From Ciborinia camelliae (Eukaryota; Ascomycota; Leotiomycetes; Helotiales; Sclerotiniaceae): a stretch of DNA of 64,000 nucleotides. The notes under the pieces are model-generated. The model saw nothing but the letters and a program-made list of their open reading frames with translations, was not told the DNA's origin and made no database searches. The position numbers were made by a program, and so were the translations under genes. Every line of letters begins with the position of its first letter. Positions within the stretch are counted from its first letter, which is position 1. The stretch covers positions 1,713,650-1,777,649 of the forward strand of contig JANPYM010000008.1 of assembly GCA_025890175.1 (NCBI GenBank). The letters are read 5' to 3'. Below, piece by piece: positions 10,711 to 22,452 of this stretch.

Positions 10711-13068
10711 ATGGCAGACTCCAATACAAACAGTAGAGCAGGTACTCCGGAACCTGTACAACACCAGGATCGATCCAATACCTCCCAGAAACCCCAAGAT
10801 CGCATAAAAGATGTCGTCGATGAAGTCTTGAAGGAAGAAACTGGAACTTTTGTATACAATGATATTAATTATAACGAGGAAATTCGAGTTCTGCGAATCC
10901 TACGCGGTGAAAGGGAATCTCAAATCTCTTGCGTCTTGCTACCCAGCGCCCTGCCGAGTTCCAACGGACACTCCAACTCCAAACTAAAGAAGCTCGAATA
11001 CTGTGCTTTATCCTATTACTGGGGCGATGATGATCCGGCGCACCAAATTTCTATATCCGAAGGACCGGATTCCGAGGGTGCGAAACCTATGTCATGGGAA
11101 TTTGCCACGAGGTTTATTCAAAAGAACCTCCACGAGGCTCTGTTGCAACTAAGATCGGCGACTGAGGGGGTAAATGTGTGGTGCGATGCGTTATGTATCA
11201 ACCAGGCAAACAAAAAGGAGAAAGCTGCACAGGTTGCGCGTATGCATGAAGTCTATTTACATGCGGAGAAAGTTTGTGTTTGGTTAGGGGCAAGTAATGA
11301 TCAACAGGGAGGTCCCGAAGTCCCTAAACGCGCATTTAGTTTCTTGAAGAAGATTTTAGATCTCGAGGTACTGGATCGCATCGTCGGCGAAAAAGAGGGC
11401 CAGGAAGATTGGATGCTCATAATTAATTTGATGAAGAACGATTGGTTTATGAGGAGATGGGTGGTACAGGAGCTTGCTCTCGCGAAGAACGCTTGGATTA
11501 GATATGCAGATCAGGAGATGAAGTGGATGGAATTTGCTGATGCAATTGCGTTGTTCGTGACCAAGTTTGAGAAAATTAAACACATTCTCAAGGAATCAAA
11601 TACCGATTTCGGGAGTTTCAGAAAACCGGACGGGTATCTGGGTAATCTGGACGCTAGTGCGCTAGGTGCTAATAAGCTGGTCACTGCTACCTCTCGACTA
11701 TTTCGCAGATCGGACGACGGAAGAATCGAGCAACGATTATTGACTTTGGAGACTCTGGTCTCTTCGCTACTTCTCCCATTCGAAGCTAGCGATCCCAAAG
11801 ATACAATATTTGCAGCTCTATCTCTCGCCAAAGATACGTGGACAATGGACTCAGAACTCGATATAAGAAGACGGTTAAATTCTAAAAGACGGCGTGGTAT
11901 AGTTAAAGTTGCGCTGCTTGTTTGGCAATTTTTGAATTGGCTATTCAGAATACTTTATACCCTATTTATTTCGCCATCAAAAACCCCAATGGCAGTTTTG
12001 GACCCACGCATACAACCAAATTACCAAAAATGCCTCTCAGATGTGTGTGCAGATTTCATGGAATATTGCATTGAAAAATCCAACTCCCTCGATATCCTCT
12101 GCAAAAACTGGGCACCAAAACCCAAGCCCAAAACTCCGCGCGAAAAGATACAATATACAAAATCACGACGCGAAGACGAGAAGCTGCCATCTTGGATCCC
12201 CAGCATCGACCGCTCTGCTTTTGGCTCTCCAAAAAATGCGAAAATGGGGCGAATCAATGGAGACAGTTTTGTTTTTGTAGATGGTTCGAGACGCCCACAA
12301 TATAATGCTTCCTTTGGACTCCGGCCTAAAGTTCGCTTTGGGAAGAAAAATCGTTATGATTTTAAAGGCGATAACAACGATCCGACTAATATAGGGGAGC
12401 CTGATGTAAAACCTGTGTATGCAAAAAAACTGGAGAATAGTCAACTCCCGCCCAAATTTGACGGTACGATGTATGTGGAAGGATTCCAACTCGATATTAT
12501 CAGTAAGAAATCTGATGCTGTGAATGGTGGTCTGATTCCAGCCGAAGCTTTGAAAATGGGGGGATATAAAAAAGGCTCATCTGCTGAAGAATGTGAGCCT
12601 TCAGATGCACTGTGGAGGACTCTTGTAGCGGATCGAGGACCCGATGGAGTCAATGCGCCCAATTGGTATCGAAGGGCTTGTGCATATTGTTTGGATATCT
12701 GTTTACTGCTCGACGCATCCGGGGATTTGAACATAAATGAGATAAAGAGGCTACGGAAGACACCAGAAGTTCTGCTGGAGTTTTTGGACCGAGTACAGGC
12801 TGTGGTTTGGAAGAGGAGGTTTTTCTTAACGAGTGGAAAAGTAAGGAAGAGGTTATTTGGATTAATGCCGTTTGAGTCGGAGGAAGAGGATGTAGTCTGC
12901 ATATTTTTTGGGTGTACGGTTCCAGTTGTTTTGAGAAGGAAATATGAGGGAGGGAAATGGAAAGGGGCGTGGAGGTTTGTGGGGGAGTGTTATGTTCATG
13001 GAATGATGGATGGTGAGGCTGTTACGGAGGATTTGCCAAAAAAGTTGGAGGTTTTTAAGTTGATATGA
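10711..13068 (+). CDS. HET-domain (heterokaryon incompatibility) protein
   Basis: Single-exon ORF of 785 aa starting at a clear ATG. Hallmark HET-domain (PF06985) blocks are visible in order: EIRVLRIL (58-64 region), EYCALSYYWGDD (96-107), VWCDALCINQ (156-165), a helix with AEKVCVWLG (186-194) and WFMRRWVVQELALA (244-257). The rest (about 260-785) is a long variable region with no recognised C-terminal repeat, NACHT or ankyrin part, though one hydrophobic stretch lies near 405-430 (LLVWQFLNWLFRILYTLFIS). HET proteins trigger a cell-death reaction when genetically unlike hyphae fuse; the partner of this one cannot be inferred. The second HET gene of the window lies 10 kb away on the other strand and is not a close copy (different N-terminal layout). 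Confidence 0.9.
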   Translation: MADSNTNSRAGTPEPVQHQDRSNTSQKPQDRIKDVVDEVLKEETGTFVYNDINYNEEIRVLRILRGERESQISCVLLPSALPSSNGHSNSKLKKLEYCALSYYWGDDDPAHQISISEGPDSEGAKPMSWEFATRFIQKNLHEALLQLRSATEGVNVWCDALCINQANKKEKAAQVARMHEVYLHAEKVCVWLGASNDQQGGPEVPKRAFSFLKKILDLEVLDRIVGEKEGQEDWMLIINLMKNDWFMRRWVVQELALAKNAWIRYADQEMKWMEFADAIALFVTKFEKIKHILKESNTDFGSFRKPDGYLGNLDASALGANKLVTATSRLFRRSDDGRIEQRLLTLETLVSSLLLPFEASDPKDTIFAALSLAKDTWTMDSELDIRRRLNSKRRRGIVKVALLVWQFLNWLFRILYTLFISPSKTPMAVLDPRIQPNYQKCLSDVCADFMEYCIEKSNSLDILCKNWAPKPKPKTPREKIQYTKSRREDEKLPSWIPSIDRSAFGSPKNAKMGRINGDSFVFVDGSRRPQYNASFGLRPKVRFGKKNRYDFKGDNNDPTNIGEPDVKPVYAKKLENSQLPPKFDGTMYVEGFQLDIISKKSDAVNGGLIPAEALKMGGYKKGSSAEECEPSDALWRTLVADRGPDGVNAPNWYRRACAYCLDICLLLDASGDLNINEIKRLRKTPEVLLEFLDRVQAVVWKRRFFLTSGKVRKRLFGLMPFESEEEDVVCIFFGCTVPVVLRRKYEGGKWKGAWRFVGECYVHGMMDGEAVTEDLPKKLEVFKLI

Positions 13069-14339
13069 TGATGTGATGATGTGATGATGTGGGATGTGAT
13101 GAAATGGGACGAATCAATATGTTTTGGGTATATTGTTGGTTGTACTTTATAGCGTCAGATAACCAGGTGCGTCTAATAGTCCTGGCTAGCAAATCAGATG
13201 CACACTTCCAATATTCGAAAAGTCATATAGTTTTAAAATATATTCAATATACTGAAGGATTTAAATCTTTCAAATGAATGCATGATTCCAAAAAACTTTA
13301 TTGGACCGTAGCCCGGATGACTATTGAATACACTTGTCCCCATTTACTAGATTGGGGGTTTGGAGGCAACCTTGAAACATACTTGTAACATAGTAGCCCA
13401 GAAAAAGTCAATATTGTTATGCAGAGAAACAAATCAGTCTCACAGTATCAAGTGAACATCCCATATTCACTTTCTTAACCATAATCCTACCTGCCCCAAA
13501 CCTTTTGTTGCATATCTACAATTATCATTCAATATGATCAACTTCACTTGTAACACGTACAATTCTCTCTCGATTGTATACATCGGAGAAAATATGCAAG
13601 ACTTGAGGGTATGATATGGTATCGGGCTTGTTGGAAAATTTGAGATTTTGAAAGCTTTGGCCAGGATCATTACAACAGTATATTATTGAAGGATTACAAG
13701 AAAGCCTGATCATTTAGATTAACTCTTTAGTATTATGTTTATCAATTGGTGGCCATTGAAAATTCCTAGTTTTACTTTATAGACAGCTCCAAGTTCATAT
13801 TTCTCATGATCCAGAAATTTAGTTGTTCTTGCCCCTTTCACATTTTCCGTGTGCAACAACAAGATTTCTAGACAAAGACATCAATCAATCAAATGAAAAC
13901 GCTATACCTTGAGCATCAATTAATTGCTTTTTCATAACAAAGACCTCTCGAGGACAAGGTGGCTGGCTTATGACTACTTGGGCAATTGTATTGAAGCTCA
14001 AGGGTTTCTTTAGCTGTTCTTTATGACTGTTATACTTAAACATCGACTCCATTCTAGATTAATTGACCCAGTATTCCTTATTACATTTATAGATTCATGT
14101 CTTCGGACCTCTAATCTTAAGTTGGACACTGAATACAGGTCAACATTTTAAGATTGACTTATTTTTATTTTCGGACTTGGTTTGAGCATCCACGAATCAC
14201 TTGGTGATGAATGAAACCAAATGAACATTGCACAAGTGTTGTGTAGCCAGTTCACAAACATATTACTTGAATACTCGTTGCATAATTCACTGGAACTCTT
14301 TTGAGGCTCTCAGCGACACAGAATTCACTATTGAGTAAC
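13069..14339. other. Intergenic region
   Basis: About 1.3 kb. The first ~30 bp after the HET stop codon is a GATGATGT microsatellite. A single sequence at 13503-13546 matches the core of the 3.1-4.6 kb array (CTTTTGTTGCATATCT, then ATGATCAACTT). No gene is supported. Confidence 0.5.
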
Positions 14340-16332
14340 ATGGCCGATCCAACAAGTACTGATCCGAGCTGGGATTATACTGACAAGGTCGTGGAAATAC
14401 TGGGAAATCAGAATGTTGACGAGGAAACCAAACAGAGACTATTGGCACTATTTGAAGATATTGGGACTGATATAAACGCTCACATACAGAAAAGATTAGA
14501 GGAATTACTTGAAGAAAATGAGAAAATCGAGGAAGAGGAAGAGGAAGAGGAAGACGAGGGGGATGAGGAGGAGGAAACCGCGGAAGAAATAGAAAGGCGT
14601 GCTGAGAAAGCCCGTAAGAAAGCGCTTTTTGAGGCTGCCACCATTGCTGTGGATCATTTACGTGCTATTCGTCAAACAATCGCACCTATTCGTCACAACA
14701 AATGGCGAAAGCCGAACGCCCAATTAACCGCCAAGAATATCAATATCAGAGGTTTGATTGCGGAGGGCGGTTTCGCCTCAGTATACCTTATCGAAAATAC
14801 CGAAACCAAGCTTCAGTATGCAATGAAGTGTCAAGGTTTACGTGTAGGCGACGATGTTCCGATGAGGACACCACCCGAGGATACGGGTGCCCCGTATGCT
14901 TAATCCGTTCACTAAATCCTTTGTTCTTTCTACCTGATTCTGTTCCCCGATTTCAAACCCCCAGCTTTATGTTTGCTTATGCGCACGCTTTTAACTGCCT
15001 GATACCACTTTCACTGTTCATTTTCCTCAATCTCTTGTGAAATCATTCTTTTATAGCCAATTACTAACTCCCCGATCTTGTAGCACGCCTCCAATTACCC
15101 CTTCTAGTGAACATACGAAGATATCTGAGAAGGAAATGACAGAACGACATTTGTTGACTAAACGGTTCAATGAAACAAAATGCTACCTGCAATATATACG
15201 TTCTGGCCATCCTTTTATTTGCAATTTAGAAGCTTTCTTCGATTTGCGAGGGGGTGGTAGAATAATTGGAGTAGATGAGGACCTCGCCTACGCACATATC
15301 TTCGAGTATTGTGATTGGGGCACCTTGGACAATCTTGTGTGTCAGTATTACGAAACACCACGTTGGGGTGCTAGGAGACCAGGGGTCCGTTTACCACAAC
15401 GACCATCGGGAATGCCAGAAGTTTACAAGCACGCAGCAATACCGGAAGCATTCATTTGGCATGTCTATGTGCAGTCGATGGAAGCGCTTGCCTTTCTTCA
15501 CAGTGACCACGAGCTTAATCAGGCAAAAGAGTTTCACCGACATAACCAGGTCATTGTGATTGATATCAAGTTAGATAATATACTTCTAAAGAGCTCCGGG
15601 AAGCCGAACACGTATCCCGATATAAAGCTTGCAGATTTTGGAGAAGCTACATATGTGGCGTATGGCCAAACTCGCTGGAAGGACTATGGAACGGGGATCT
15701 TAAAGCCACCCGAAGAACCTTGGATGAACGCCAAATATGACGTTTGGTGCATGGGGATAGTATTACATACTATGTCGCATTCGGGGAGAGAAGCGACGAG
15801 ACCTGAGGTGCCAAAAGGAAAGGTAGACCTTTCGGTAGAGCCGCAATGGTCTCGATTCGATCCACATCTTTCCTTGGAACTATGTACAGAACTTAGAAGG
15901 CCAAGAGAAATGGATGTAGAAAAGAGATGGACGGCATATCAAATATGGCAACATATAAAGCCGATGGCTGAAGCAAGAATACCTTTGATGTATAGGCCGC
16001 TGCAGCCCTGGGCGAAGCCGGAGATAGATATAGAATTTGAAAAAGAGTACCTAGAATGGGTTGAAAAGGGGGGCGAGCTCAGTGAAAGTGAAGAAATAGA
16101 GGAGAATGATGATGAAGATGGAAGTGATGAAGGAGGAGATGATAAAGGAGAAGGGGATGATCACCCGATCCCACCCGGTACTCCGAAACCAAAAAATGAA
16201 CAACAAACACAGCCAGAAAGCCCGTTAAAAAGGCAACGAGAAGAAGAACGAGGAAAAGAAAACTTGCCGCCTGTGAGGCCCCTAAAGAGACGATTAATGA
16301 GGTACCGAAAACTCCGTGCTTACCGGATATGA
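14340..16332 (+). CDS. Serine/threonine protein kinase-like protein, two exons
   Basis: Spliced model 14340-14893 joined to 15084-16332 gives 600 aa. The 190-nt intron has donor GTATGC, a perfect TTACTAAC branch point at 15061 and acceptor TTGTAG; phase 2 to phase 1 joins cleanly. The ATG at 14340 is preferred over an upstream TTG. Features in order: acidic coiled stretch (55-95), Gly-rich loop IAEGGFASVY (140-149), AMK with the candidate ATP-binding Lys (163), catalytic loop VIDIKLDN (343-350; His of HRD replaced by Ile, Asp345 and Asn350 kept), ADFGEA (368-373), PPE-like LKPPEEPW (391-398), and YDVWCMGIVL (403-412). A Pro/acidic tail follows (about 520-600) with basic clusters (RPLKRRLMRYRKLR) suggesting a nuclear signal. 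Key catalytic residues are kept, so it may be active. Substrate unknown; fungal genomes hold expanded families of such kinases. Confidence 0.8.
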
Positions 16333-16558
16333 TGTATGTTTGAAGTTAACTTTTGGTCAGCTCATCGCAGTAGTCATATCCTATAGCACTAGCTAATGTA
16401 CGAGTGCTGTAGGACCGATGAAGTCTTTTTCGATCGGTCAAATTATTGGAGTTTAAAGATAGTATCCATATCTTTCTGGCTTTTCCACATTCTTCGGTTA
16501 TGAAATGTTCAGAGGTTATGTCTCAAAACTTGGTGGATGAACAAGGCGATGTACGGTA

Positions 16559-16595
16559 TTCCGATGATGACACCACTCAAAGAGACGGGTGCCCC
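16559..16595 (+). pseudogene. Short remnant resembling the end of kinase exon 1
   Basis: The 37 bp here match 14857-14894 at most positions (both contain TTCCGATGA, GACACCAC and ACGGGTGCCCCG). In the kinase frame the kinase reads VPMRTPPEDTGAP and this copy reads IPMMTPLKETGAP, so the frame and several residues are kept. The flanks do not obviously continue the match, so it looks like an old duplicated fragment. Confidence 0.4.
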
Positions 16596-16856
16596 GAAAT
16601 TTGTATAATACTTCAATCAAAATAATATCTTCCAAGAACTATTGATTTGCATCAACAATATTTATGATTGCCTCCGGAACATTAAAAGTTCAATTATATT
16701 ACAAAAAGTTGAAATTTATATACAAAAATATTCATTCTAGCATGCCGCCTAGTAGCTGAGATGGATGAGTCCCTGGTGAAATAGGGTATATGTATAAGTA
16801 TACTTCCAATTCTCCTGATTCACTTTTCCTTTCCTCTTTTTTCCTTGGACAGATTC

Positions 16857-16984
16857 CCGTAACTACCGGTGATTCTAACCCTGAGTCCAATGTTGAATCT
16901 TCCAGTATTTACATCACTACTAGCGCAACTGGGGGATCATCTTCTGCTACCGTTTACACCGTCACCAGAAGCGTTTCTGTTTCG
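16857..16984 (+). pseudogene. Isolated exon-like Ser/Thr-rich fragment
   Basis: Between an acceptor-like TTGGACAG (ending 16854) and a donor-like GTATGT (16985) lies an open stretch reading VTTGDSNPESNVESSSIYIT and then TSATGGSSSATVYTVTRSVS. This composition is typical of secreted, Ser/Thr-rich fungal cell-wall proteins. No start exon, signal peptide or continuation is found nearby, so I treat it as a relic. It may equally be chance. Confidence 0.25.
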
Positions 16985-18199
16985 GTATGTATATCTATGT
17001 CTCTCATTCAACATTTTCATCATTCATGCCTATTCTAACCCCTACCAGAGACCCACAGAGAGGAAGTCAAGATATTTAGATAAGACAGACATAATCATCA
17101 AACGCATACCAAACTTACTAAAAGTCTCAACTGTCATTTGACAATGAAACAGTCTTTCAGGCTTAGAAGCAACATAATACTCTTGAATGTCCCATTTCAA
17201 CCTTGAACAATGAAATAGTCTCCCGGGCTTAGATACCTATATTTCCGAAAGCAGTGTGTTTTGTTATTGCGATGCCTGAATTTCGGGTCCCGATGATGAC
17301 ACTGCCAGCCATCCTCACACCACCTGGATTCTTCCTACATGAATGAGCAGCTCAAAAGCATGTACTTTGGATTGTCGTAGAGCTTTAGGCCTTTGTATTA
17401 TGTTTTGGTACTGCAGATTGCTGGACGAGTATTGCAAGCATACGTTATCGATTCGTACCGAGATCATACAGCATCTGCTCCATCGCAATTTCTGTGCAGT
17501 TTGACTGTATTTGCATTTTCCACTGTTTGCGCCGAAGGTGTATCAGGCATTGGGGTATGGGAGGCGTAACAGTATGTTGGCGTTTGTCGCTATTGTAATC
17601 GGAATACCAGCGCCGTTAGGCTTATCACCAGTGGCACGGCCCTAGATTAAGAGCGAAGACGTTGTCGAGCTATTGATGGTAGCCAAGGGCTTGTGGTAGG
17701 AGGCTTTGTCGGAACGGATAACGATGGGAAAGATGACGGGAGGCTATTAACGTGCATTGGAGATGTAAATAATATAGGGAGAATATCTTAGACCTTTAGG
17801 ATTGTAAAGATGAATCTTATTGGAGAATCTTCCTAAAATAATCGTTAAAAGATTTTTTGAGTTATCCGGAAACCTTTCCTGCCACTCTCAGATCTTAGCA
17901 CAATCTAATAGTTTCTGCATGTATGATGCGAATGGGCCCGCCAATTGTGATGATCTACTTGCTAGGACCCTAAAAGAGAAAACGGTTGACTTCGACAAGG
18001 CCCAACTAAAATAAAATAATCAAATGAAAAGGAAGGAAAAGTCAAATTCAACACAAATGCAGAAGACGCACGTTATCGATAATATATTCGGACGTACCAT
18101 GATTAAGTATCATCGGTTAATTTGTTTCCTCCACTGACGCCCTAGGTATACATACACAATTTCATTTATCCATCTCTCAAAATGCTGCTAAATTTCATA

Positions 18200-20302
18200 T
18201 TACTCTCCCTTCTGCTCTCCACCACCGCTAATAGTTCCACCAGCTTGCTTCCAACTTTGAGCCATCGCCAAGAAGTTCGACAATTTCTTCGTCTGTTCAT
18301 CGTCGGCAGGGAAAACGTAATCGACATATTCCTCGTAACTATCATCATCAAGCTTTCTTCTTCTCTTCGTCTTTCTCGGCATCTGTTTCTGTACTTTCTC
18401 GATATCTTCAGCCGCACCATGAGTACGTTCGAAGGAGAGGTGAGCATTGAGGAGAGAAACACGCTGTAAGATTGTTAGAAGCCGGGTCAGAAAACTTGCA
18501 GTAAGAATGTGAAATACCTCTTCTTTGAGATCCTTGTCTTTCATGCTCTTAAGAGCACGTTCAAAGATCTTCCTTGCGCGTATCTTTGCAGCCTCACTGA
18601 CTGGTTTCTCCTCATCTTCCTCGGTCTCTTCCTCATCATCATCCGGAACGTTGATTTCGAAATGTGCATAACTAATCCAGACCTTCACATGATCTGTCTT
18701 CTCCAGTAGTCTCTCGTATAGGTGTCTAGTGCGGTCATACTCGCCTTCTTCTTCCTCGAAGTCAATATACGCTTTCCATAATAATTCCGGCATATCCAGA
18801 ACTTGTTGACTAATTGCCAACTCAAAGATCGCACGAGTACGTTCCAGATCATCCAAACCTCGTTCGAGTTCAGCGAATTTAATCCAGGCTTGACAATTAG
18901 CCGGGTTCCATTCAATATGTTTCTCGTACAGGGTACGACATCTCACAAACTCGAAAAGTTTGATCTCTAGCTCAATATAGCCTTTGAAAAGCTTGTCTTT
19001 CGGACACATTCCAATGGCTTGCCCTAAGGTCTTCCTCGCGGCTTGTAGTTGCTGTTGTCGAATCTCGAATTGAGCTTTCATAAGCCAGATCTTGGCGAAT
19101 GTGAATTTCTTGTGGGGTATTAATTTTAGACACTCTTGATAGATTTGTCTCGCTCGCTCAACATCCTTCGATTCCATCTCCTCCCAAATGGCATAGAAAA
19201 TCCATAAATATATATAACGCCTCCAATGCCTCTTCTCTTGGGTTGGTGGAATTTGAGCAATGGCTCTTTCGTAAATATCTCGAACTCGATCAACATCCCC
19301 GGAAGTTTCTTCCAATCTGGCATAGTCGAACCATGCATCATAGTTTTTGGGATTTTCCTTCACCTGCTCTTCGTATTGGACTCGGCGCTTCGAGATAATC
19401 ACATCCTCCACACCTTCACGATCACCGAATTGCTTCTCGAAAGTCGTATAAGCCTTGTGGAGAGAAATAGATTTCGATCGTGCCATACGATCCAAAGCGT
19501 ATTTGTAGATAGCTCTTGCACGTTCATATTCCTTTAACTTTGCCTCAAATCTCGCATATGCGATGAAGAGCCTTTCATCCATAAAGTCATCACCCAGAGC
19601 TTCAACAGCCGTCCCAAAAACCTCTCTAACTAAATCACTAGTTCCATACTCTTCCTCGAATCTGGCCCATTTAATCCAATTTCTTGGTTCAGGGTGTACC
19701 ATAGTAAATCGTTGGAAAATTTCCCTAGCTCTTTGAAACTCCCCATATCTCTTCTCCAATTTGATATAACTGCTCCAAGCGGCCTCATCCGGTTCCCAAG
19801 ACATCCACCTCTCGAAAACCTGTCGTGTACCAGGGATATTGCCGAGCATTTCCTCCATATAGCAATACTTGTACCATAACTTGTCAATTCTAGGCAAGAT
19901 GGTGACGGCGCGATCCAACAAATTCCTGGCATGATTGATATTCCGCGACTTCATCTCCGCCTCGATATATCGAATCCATAATGTGACAGATGTAGAGTCG
20001 ACATCCAACGCTCGTTCAAAAACGGATCGTGCTCTTTTAAATTCTTTCTGTTCCAATTCCCATTGTGCATATCTCATCCAGTTGTTCATATTAATCCTAT
20101 TCCTCCGCACATAATCCTCAAACTCCTTCCGCTTTCTGCCTTGGAACTCATGGAGCTCTTCGAGGTCAGCGAACCGCTGAGTTGGTGCTTGAAGTCCTGG
20201 TTCTTGACGGTCAACAGCTTCTCGTAGAAGTTGTTCTGCCGAAATTTGGACGGCACTGGCGGCCTTATTCTTGACCTTCGGGGGTCCGCGATCCAGCTCC
20301 AT
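18200..20302 (-). CDS. clf1: Pre-mRNA-splicing factor Clf1 (crooked-neck/Syf3 orthologue), two exons
   Basis: Model 20302-18518 joined to 18463-18200 gives 682 aa, the usual fungal Clf1 length. It consists almost entirely of HAT (half-a-TPR) repeats from about residue 45 on ([40 protein letters not shown] and so on), with the conserved N-terminus [20 protein letters not shown]. Clf1 is a scaffold of the Prp19-associated (NTC) complex, needed for U4/U6.U5 tri-snRNP joining and spliceosome activation in the nucleus. The intron (18464-18517) has donor GTATTT, branch TTCTAACA and acceptor TTACAG; it is 54 nt, phase 0 and free of stops, so unspliced message stays in frame. The ATG at 20302 ([10 protein letters not shown]) is chosen because upstream codons start only with TTG. 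The gene is head-to-head with Prp31. Confidence 0.93.
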   Translation of the reverse strand: MELDRGPPKVKNKAASAVQISAEQLLREAVDRQEPGLQAPTQRFADLEELHEFQGRKRKEFEDYVRRNRINMNNWMRYAQWELEQKEFKRARSVFERALDVDSTSVTLWIRYIEAEMKSRNINHARNLLDRAVTILPRIDKLWYKYCYMEEMLGNIPGTRQVFERWMSWEPDEAAWSSYIKLEKRYGEFQRAREIFQRFTMVHPEPRNWIKWARFEEEYGTSDLVREVFGTAVEALGDDFMDERLFIAYARFEAKLKEYERARAIYKYALDRMARSKSISLHKAYTTFEKQFGDREGVEDVIISKRRVQYEEQVKENPKNYDAWFDYARLEETSGDVDRVRDIYERAIAQIPPTQEKRHWRRYIYLWIFYAIWEEMESKDVERARQIYQECLKLIPHKKFTFAKIWLMKAQFEIRQQQLQAARKTLGQAIGMCPKDKLFKGYIELEIKLFEFVRCRTLYEKHIEWNPANCQAWIKFAELERGLDDLERTRAIFELAISQQVLDMPELLWKAYIDFEEEEGEYDRTRHLYERLLEKTDHVKVWISYAHFEINVPDDDEEETEEDEEKPVSEAAKIRARKIFERALKSMKDKDLKEEVFHILTASFLTRLLTILQRVSLLNAHLSFERTHGAAEDIEKVQKQMPRKTKRRRKLDDDSYEEYVDYVFPADDEQTKKLSNFLAMAQSWKQAGGTISGGGEQKGE

Positions 20303-20511
20303 GATGGCGAATTTTGATTTCTGGAACAAACAGTTGGCGCAAATCTATTTCGTGTTCAAGTCTTGAAGGTGTCGCGACGATCGAAAATGATGCTTAGTAA
20401 TCAGATTATAGATACGCTAGCGGCCGCAGCTCCGAGCTTGAGCTCTTTCTCGACTTTGATTTTCTGCGAATACCTTCACGCGCCAACTAAAACGAACAAC
20501 AACACTTTAAG
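20303..20511. promoter_or_regulatory. Shared bidirectional promoter of clf1 and prp31
   Basis: Only 209 bp separate the two divergent start codons, so both 5' UTRs and promoters overlap or abut here. The two products act in the same spliceosome assembly step. Contains a NotI-like GCGGCCGC GC-rich patch near 20421 in otherwise mixed sequence. Confidence 0.6.
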
Positions 20512-22452
20512 ATGTCGACCCTCGCAGATGAATTATTGCAGGACTTTGAGGATTCTGGATCCGAAGGTGAAGGAGAGGACAATGCACACCTTTTTGCCGA
20601 CCCCGAAGAGGTCGCCCTTAGCATGAATGGAAACTCGACAGGACTTTCAGGCGCAAGTGAAATGGAGCTCGATGGTGACGAAGAAGCTGTCGATGAAGAT
20701 GATGAGATGGTGGGAATGACCAGCGGTGCCATTGATGCTAGGGAAGACGAGGAAGTGACCAAGGCAAAAGTTGAGAAAATGCAGCTTGGTGGAGTAGATG
20801 ATGTGCGCAGTGTAGCGGGTTTGATGAAAACATTGGAACCAGTTTTAGAGGTCAGTAATACTTTTTTGTCCCTTTTCCTTAACTTGGAGACCTATGGTTT
20901 ACATCTACTTTTTTGTGTCCTAGCCCTGACTATTTTCCGGCCTTGACAGAAAATCGCACATTTTCAATCATTGCCTCCCGACAAACAGACTACTTTCGTG
21001 GGCTCGGTCGAAGACAATCCAGAATATCATTTGTTAACACAAGCAAATACTCTGTCGACATCTATCGATAGCGAAATCATCCTGGTACATAAATTTATAC
21101 GAGATCATTACTCGATTCGATTCCCGGAGTTGGAAACCTTGGTCACCAACCCTTTGGATTACGCTAAAGTCGTCACCATTATTGGAAATGGACCTATGGA
21201 TTCCGAAAACATCAAGACACTTCAAACATCAAAGGATAACCGACTCGGTGCTACACTAAGATCTGTTCTGGATGGTCCATCTGTCATGATTGTAACGGTC
21301 GAAGCAACCACTACAAAGGGTCGAGAAATGTCACCACATGAACTCGAAAGAGTACTCCGTGCTTGTGATATGACACTCGCATTGGACAGAGCGAAGAAAA
21401 CCTTGACTGATTATGTTCAATCACGCATGAATTTATTCGCTCCAAATCTTACAGCTCTTATTGGATCCCTTACGGCGGCCCAACTACTCAATTTCGCTGG
21501 AGGTTTAACAGGCCTAGCCAAGACACCCGCCTGCAATCTTCCTCCCCTAGGCTCCAACAAATCATCCGGGACTGGTTTTGCTACAAATGTTGGAGTCCGT
21601 CAACAAGGGTTCCTCTACCACTCTCCTATTATTCAAGGCATCCCTAATGATCTCAAAAAACAAGCTATGCGCATTGTCTCGGCCAAAGTTGTCCTAGCCG
21701 CAAGAGTTGATCGTGTCCATAACAGTCCAGACGGATCGACGGGTGAAGAATTAAAAGAACAATGTATTACCCGACTCGAAAAGCTTACTGAGCCACCTCC
21801 GAATAAAGGTGCTCGTGCCTTGCCGGCTCCAGATGATAAACCTGCACGCAAACGTGGCGGTAGACGCGCTCGACTAGCTAAAGCCGCGACTGCTATGACG
21901 GATTTGCGGAAAGCACAAAATAGAATGGCTTTCGGAAAAGAGGAGAAGGAAGTTGGTTACGGTACTGGTGATGGAACTAAGGGTATGGGTATGATTGGCC
22001 AAGGCAACGATGGACGTATTCGAAATATCCAAATAGATCAACGTACCAAAGCGAAGCTCTCCGCCAAAAACAAAGGCTGGGGTACTTCAACCCCAATGAG
22101 TGGTTCCGCGTCCTCGCTGAGAGGATTCGGTCAATCGGCTGGCAATATAGATTTACGAGGTAAAGGCTTAAGGTCATCGGGTGTAGGAGGGTTGAGTACT
22201 AGTACTGGAGCCAGCGCAGGAACTGCTAGTAGTTTGGCATTTACACCGGTACAGGGCTTGGAGTTAGTAGATCCGAAGAGAGTGGCAGAAATGAAGAGGA
22301 AGAGGGCAGCAGAAGAAGATAAATGGTTTAAGGGTGGAACTTTCACTCAGGTTGGTAATGGTGGTGGTGATGGCAGTATGGGACCTCCTCCTAAGAAAGT
22401 TGACTCTGGAGCTGGAAAGATGGGACCGCCTGCATTGCCGAAAAGGGCGTAA
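20512..22452 (+). CDS. prp31: U4/U6 snRNP-associated splicing factor Prp31, two exons
   Basis: Model 20512-20850 joined to 20950-22452 gives 613 aa. The 99-nt intron has donor GTCAGT and acceptor TTGACAG, phase 0, giving LEPVLEKIAHFQSLPPDKQ. Order of parts: acidic N-terminus (1-90); NOSIC region (about 105-190); Nop domain (about 205-345) with GPSVMIVTVEATTTKG, LFAPNLTALIGSLTAAQLLN and GFLYHSPIIQ; and the Prp31 C-terminal domain with ARKRGGRRARLAKAATAMTD and NRMAFGKEEKEVGYG. In the known tri-snRNP structure the Nop domain clamps the U4 5' stem-loop bound by Snu13/15.5K, and the C-terminal part contacts Prp6/U5. All main motifs are intact. Divergent partner of clf1. Confidence 0.95.

Larger units (their letters stand above)
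16333..18199. other. Gene-poor intergenic region with gene relics
   Basis: About 1.9 kb. It holds a short duplicate of kinase exon 1 (16559-16595) and an isolated exon-like stretch (16857-16984), both listed separately. The remainder shows no supported gene. Confidence 0.5.
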
